From: JBBDNV01 sp040877415 | GTDB taxonomy: Bacteria > Planctomycetota > Planctomycetia > Pirellulales > PALSA-1355 | NCBI GenBank assembly: GCA_040877415.1 | Contig: JBBDNV010000010.1 | Location: 1-43,344 of the forward strand | Direction of reading: 5' to 3' | Length of the DNA: 43,344 bases | In this document: piece by piece, positions 40,998-43,344 of the stretch | How the letters are laid out: each line of letters opens with the position of its first letter | Numbering within the stretch: the first letter of the stretch is position 1 | Notes under the pieces: model-generated | What the model was told of the DNA's origin: nothing | Databases searched by the model: none | What the model saw: only the letters and a program-made list of their open reading frames with translations | Made by a program: the position numbers and the translations under genes

Positions 40998-42386
40998 ATG
41001 CGTCATCGTCGGATTCATTTCGCCGCGCTTTTGTTGGTGTTCGCCGTTCTGGCCATGTGCTCGCCCGCAGTGGCCCAAGATGATACGCCGTTCACTCCCA
41101 ACGTCAGCGGCGCCAACGGCGTGATCATCGATGCCCAAGGCGTGTTGCGCATGCAGCATTTTCCGGATCCGGGCGGGCAGCTCGCCAAGAAGCGCGTCGC
41201 CGAAGCCCGAGCCCGGCTGAATCCCGACGTGGCCAAACTCAGCAAGCTGCGCAAGGTGTCGATCAATCGGCTGGAAGCGGCCGTGCGCGAGCAGCTCGCG
41301 GGAAACCGGCCGCCGACCGAAGAGATGCAGTTTCTGGCCGGCCTGACTCAGTTGCGCTACGTCTTTTATTACCCCGACAGCAAGGACATCGTGCTGGCCG
41401 GACCCGCCGAGGGCTGGGCGCCCGATCCGTCCAACCGGGTGTGCGGCATCAACACCGGCCGGCCCGTGCTCGAATTGCAGGACTTGATCGTCGCGCTGCG
41501 CGCGTTTCCGCCCAGCGAGCGAAAAGCGCGGGCGATTCTGGTGTCGATCGATCCGACGCCCGAGGGCCTCCAGCGGATGCAGCAGTTTCTCAGTTCGCTC
41601 GGCTCGCACGCCACGCCGGCCCAGACGCAAATGATCGTCGACGGCCTGCGCACGAACCTGGGCATGCAGAACATCCGCATCGGCGGCATCGAACCGAACA
41701 CCCATTTCGCGCAGGTGCTGTTGGAGTGTGACTACCGGATGAAGCTGATCGGCATCGGCGTCGAAAGACCCCCGGTGCAGATGGTCAGCTACGTCGATCG
41801 GGCCAAAGCCGGCTCCAACAAGGCGCTGGAACGCTGGTACTTCATCCCCGATTACAATTGCGCCCGCGTCGCGGCCGACAATCTGGGGTTGGAGCTGGTC
41901 GGCGAAACGGTGAAGCTCGTCTCGGAAAATCAGCTCGTGGCCGCCGACGGCAGCCGCGCCAAGACCGGCAAATCCAACCGGGCCAGCGAGCTGTTCACCA
42001 CCGGCTTCACGCGCAAGTACGCCGAGCTGGCTGCCCGCGTGCCCGTGTTCGCCGAGATGCGCAACCTGATCGACCTGGCGATCGCGGCGGCGTTCATCAA
42101 CCAGCAGGATTTCTACAGCCAGGCCGGCTGGCACGCCGAGCTGTTTCGCAATGAAGGGGCGCTGGCCGTCGAAACCTACAACACTCCGCTGCAAGTCGAA
42201 ACGGTGTGCACGGCCGTCTGGAAAGGCAATCGGCTGTTTACGCCCGTCGGCGGCGGCGTGACGATCCATCCGCGACAAGCGCTGGCGACGTCGAACCTGC
42301 TGGCCGACGAAGACGGCAAGATCAGCGAGCTGCGCGAGAGCGTCCACCTGAAGGATCTGCCCGCCGACCGCTGGTGGTGGGACTAA
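40998..42386 (+). CDS. Secreted DUF1598-type protein
   Basis: 462 residues with a signal peptide (about 1-29: RIHFAALLLVFAVLAMCSPA). The body opens NVSGANGVIIDAQGVLRMQH and contains LRYVFYYPDSKDIVLAGPAE, NIRIGGIEPNTHFAQVLLEC and YDRAKAG-like stretches, then a conserved C-terminus (TYNTPLQVETVCTAVWKGNR). I assign DUF1598, a planctomycete-specific family of unknown function, from memory. GGGGAGAG upstream supports ATG 40998. It follows dnaE after 272 bp of gene-free DNA and is probably a separate transcript. Confidence 0.8.
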   Translation: MRHRRIHFAALLLVFAVLAMCSPAVAQDDTPFTPNVSGANGVIIDAQGVLRMQHFPDPGGQLAKKRVAEARARLNPDVAKLSKLRKVSINRLEAAVREQLAGNRPPTEEMQFLAGLTQLRYVFYYPDSKDIVLAGPAEGWAPDPSNRVCGINTGRPVLELQDLIVALRAFPPSERKARAILVSIDPTPEGLQRMQQFLSSLGSHATPAQTQMIVDGLRTNLGMQNIRIGGIEPNTHFAQVLLECDYRMKLIGIGVERPPVQMVSYVDRAKAGSNKALERWYFIPDYNCARVAADNLGLELVGETVKLVSENQLVAADGSRAKTGKSNRASELFTTGFTRKYAELAARVPVFAEMRNLIDLAIAAAFINQQDFYSQAGWHAELFRNEGALAVETYNTPLQVETVCTAVWKGNRLFTPVGGGVTIHPRQALATSNLLADEDGKISELRESVHLKDLPADRWWWD

Positions 42387-42456
42387 GCGTGCCACACTCC
42401 CGGGTGCCACGGGTGGCTTGCGCACGCGTGCAGTATCGCCACCTCGACAGCCACGC

Positions 42457-42511
42457 GTAGGTCAGGGCTCGCCCTGACATTTATCTCTTGTCAGGGCAAG
42501 CCCTGACCTAC
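42457..42511. repeat. Double-hairpin inverted repeat overlapping a stop codon
   Basis: The left arm 42457-42479 (GTAGGTCAGGGCTCGCCCTG then ACA) and right arm 42489-42511 (TGTCAGGGCAAGCCCTGACC then TAC) are inverted copies with one mismatch. Each is itself a hairpin (GTCAGGGC/GCCCTGAC). The right arm encodes the last residues VGQGLP and the TGA stop of the minus-strand glycerate kinase gene. Confidence 0.9.
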
Positions 42512-43344
42512 CTTCTTCTTTTCCGCGCGATCGACCAGCACGACCCGCACGTCGCAGACGTTGGTATGCGTGGGCCCCGTCTTGATGAGAGCACCGACGG
42601 GCTCGAACCAGTGATAGGCGTCGTTGCGCGCGAGATAATCGGCCGCCTCGAGCCCGAGTTGCCTGGCGGCTTCGATGGTCTGGTGGTCGGCCCACGCTCC
42701 GGCCGCGTCGGTCGGGCCGTCTTCGCCGTCGGTGCCGCCCGAAAGAATCAAGATGCCCGAGGAGTCCAGGGCGCTCAACCGTTCGACGGCTGCCAAGACG
42801 AGCTGCTGATTTCGTCCGCCCAATCCGCGCCGCGCTTCTTCGACGAGCTTGACGGTCGGCTCGCCTCCGCTCACCAGACAATCGGGCCCGGGGCCAATGC
42901 GCATCGCGACAGCCGCCTGGGCCAAATGACGCCCGATCTCACAGGCGGGCCCTTGGGACTTCGTGGCCGAAACGCTTGCGGGCGTGTATCCGAGTCGCTG
43001 GGCTTCGCGCGCGGCGGCTGCAACGGCGATTGCGTTGTTGCCGATCACGTGATTGGTCACCCGGCAACCGTTCGGCCCGGTCGGTTGTTTCGTGGGTTTC
43101 GCAAGCGCGTCGAACACCTGTCGGCCGATGCCCGCGGCTTTCGCGTCGTAGCGCTCGAGGATCGCCATGGCGTCGGCCGGCGTCGAACGATCTAGGACGG
43201 TCGGCCCCGAGGCGATCAAATCGAGCGGGTCGCCCAGGACGTCGGAAATCACGAGCGCGACGAGCCGCCCCGCGCGGCAAGCCCGCGCGAGCCCACCCCC
43301 TTTGATCTGGCTCAATTGTTTCCGCACGGTGTTCAATTCGTCGA
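42491..43344 (-). CDS. Glycerate 2-kinase, MOFRL family (partial, N-terminus outside window)
   Basis: The C-terminal 284 residues of a class-II glycerate kinase are in the window. The frame runs through the right edge, since the upstream codons GAC GAA TTG AAC encode DELNTVRKQLSQIKGGGLAR, a conserved internal segment of the family. Other marks are ASGPTVLDRSTPADA, the MOFRL-domain motifs GGEPTVKL, GGRNQQLVLAAV and LSGGTDGEDGPTDAAGAW, and TNVCDVRVVLV near the end. It phosphorylates D-glycerate to 2-phosphoglycerate. The last six residues and the stop are encoded by a palindromic repeat. Confidence 0.92.
   Translation of the reverse strand, partial: DELNTVRKQLSQIKGGGLARACRAGRLVALVISDVLGDPLDLIASGPTVLDRSTPADAMAILERYDAKAAGIGRQVFDALAKPTKQPTGPNGCRVTNHVIGNNAIAVAAAAREAQRLGYTPASVSATKSQGPACEIGRHLAQAAVAMRIGPGPDCLVSGGEPTVKLVEEARRGLGGRNQQLVLAAVERLSALDSSGILILSGGTDGEDGPTDAAGAWADHQTIEAARQLGLEAADYLARNDAYHWFEPVGALIKTGPTHTNVCDVRVVLVDRAEKKKVGQGLP

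Noticed and set aside
1..43344. CRISPR arrays, tRNA or rRNA genes
   Set aside because: No regularly spaced direct repeats with unique spacers, no cloverleaf with a conserved TTCGA loop and CCA-type acceptor, and no rRNA-like sequence was found by reading both strands. Short tRNAs could be missed by eye.

Overview
The window is high-GC DNA from a bacterium that I place in the Planctomycetes, most likely the Pirellulales side of the phylum. This rests on protein families, not on rRNA or a database search. Marker families are a Tat-type DUF1501 protein, a DUF1080 protein paired with a sulfatase, DUF1570 and DUF1598 proteins, a PQQ-like propeller with the WPEFRGP start motif, a creatininase-family hydrolase, two sugar-phosphate-isomerase-like TIM barrels and a Gfo/Idh/MocA oxidoreductase. 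No tRNA, rRNA, CRISPR array, prophage or complete insertion sequence was seen.

Layout. 1-4300: tail of an unknown gene, a site-2 protease, an M48 CAAX-protease-like enzyme and IlvD. 4400-5090: a small toxin-antitoxin pair (PIN toxin, DUF104-type antitoxin). 5150-10490: a von Willebrand factor A protein, a YeaQ/GlsB membrane protein, a PQQ-like propeller, and a two-gene polar amino-acid ABC importer whose binding protein and permease are one polypeptide. 10490-10665: repeats. 10665-15260: sulfatase plus DUF1080 protein, a small DUF2335 membrane-protein operon, and a DUF1501 protein. 15430-21735: a complete tripartite RND efflux operon (pump, adaptor, TolC-like channel). 21930-26040: a secreted WD40 propeller and an MFS exporter, with a sirtuin remnant between them. 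26180-31090: creatininase-like hydrolase, DUF1570 putative metallopeptidase, a transposase remnant, an isomerase-like TIM barrel and a Gfo/Idh/MocA oxidoreductase. 31097-34860: FabH-type ketosynthase, oligoendopeptidase F and a second TIM barrel. 35110-42390: two secreted proteins of unknown function, the replicative polymerase DnaE, and a DUF1598 protein. 42490 to the end: a MOFRL-type glycerate 2-kinase that runs off the window.

How the genes work together. Clear functional units are the ABC importer (8199-10487), the RND efflux operon (15431-21735), the toxin-antitoxin pair, and the likely co-transcribed sulfatase/DUF1080 and DUF2335 pairs. The rest are mostly single housekeeping or cell-envelope genes, with frequent changes of strand.

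The most distinctive content is between genes. Several unrelated families of palindromic or tandem repeats fill the intergenic gaps. Two of them supply the stop codon of the adjacent gene, and one palindrome sits between 20-bp direct repeats that duplicate the end of an ABC ATPase gene, as a recent insertion would. There is also a 13-bp box shared by the putative -35 regions of ilvD and the antitoxin gene, and two genes whose -10-like TATGCT lies only 6 nt before the ATG, suggesting leaderless mRNAs. I found no convincing new multi-gene defence or biosynthetic system. The DUF2335 pair and the repeat/stop-codon pattern are the best candidates for under-described biology.
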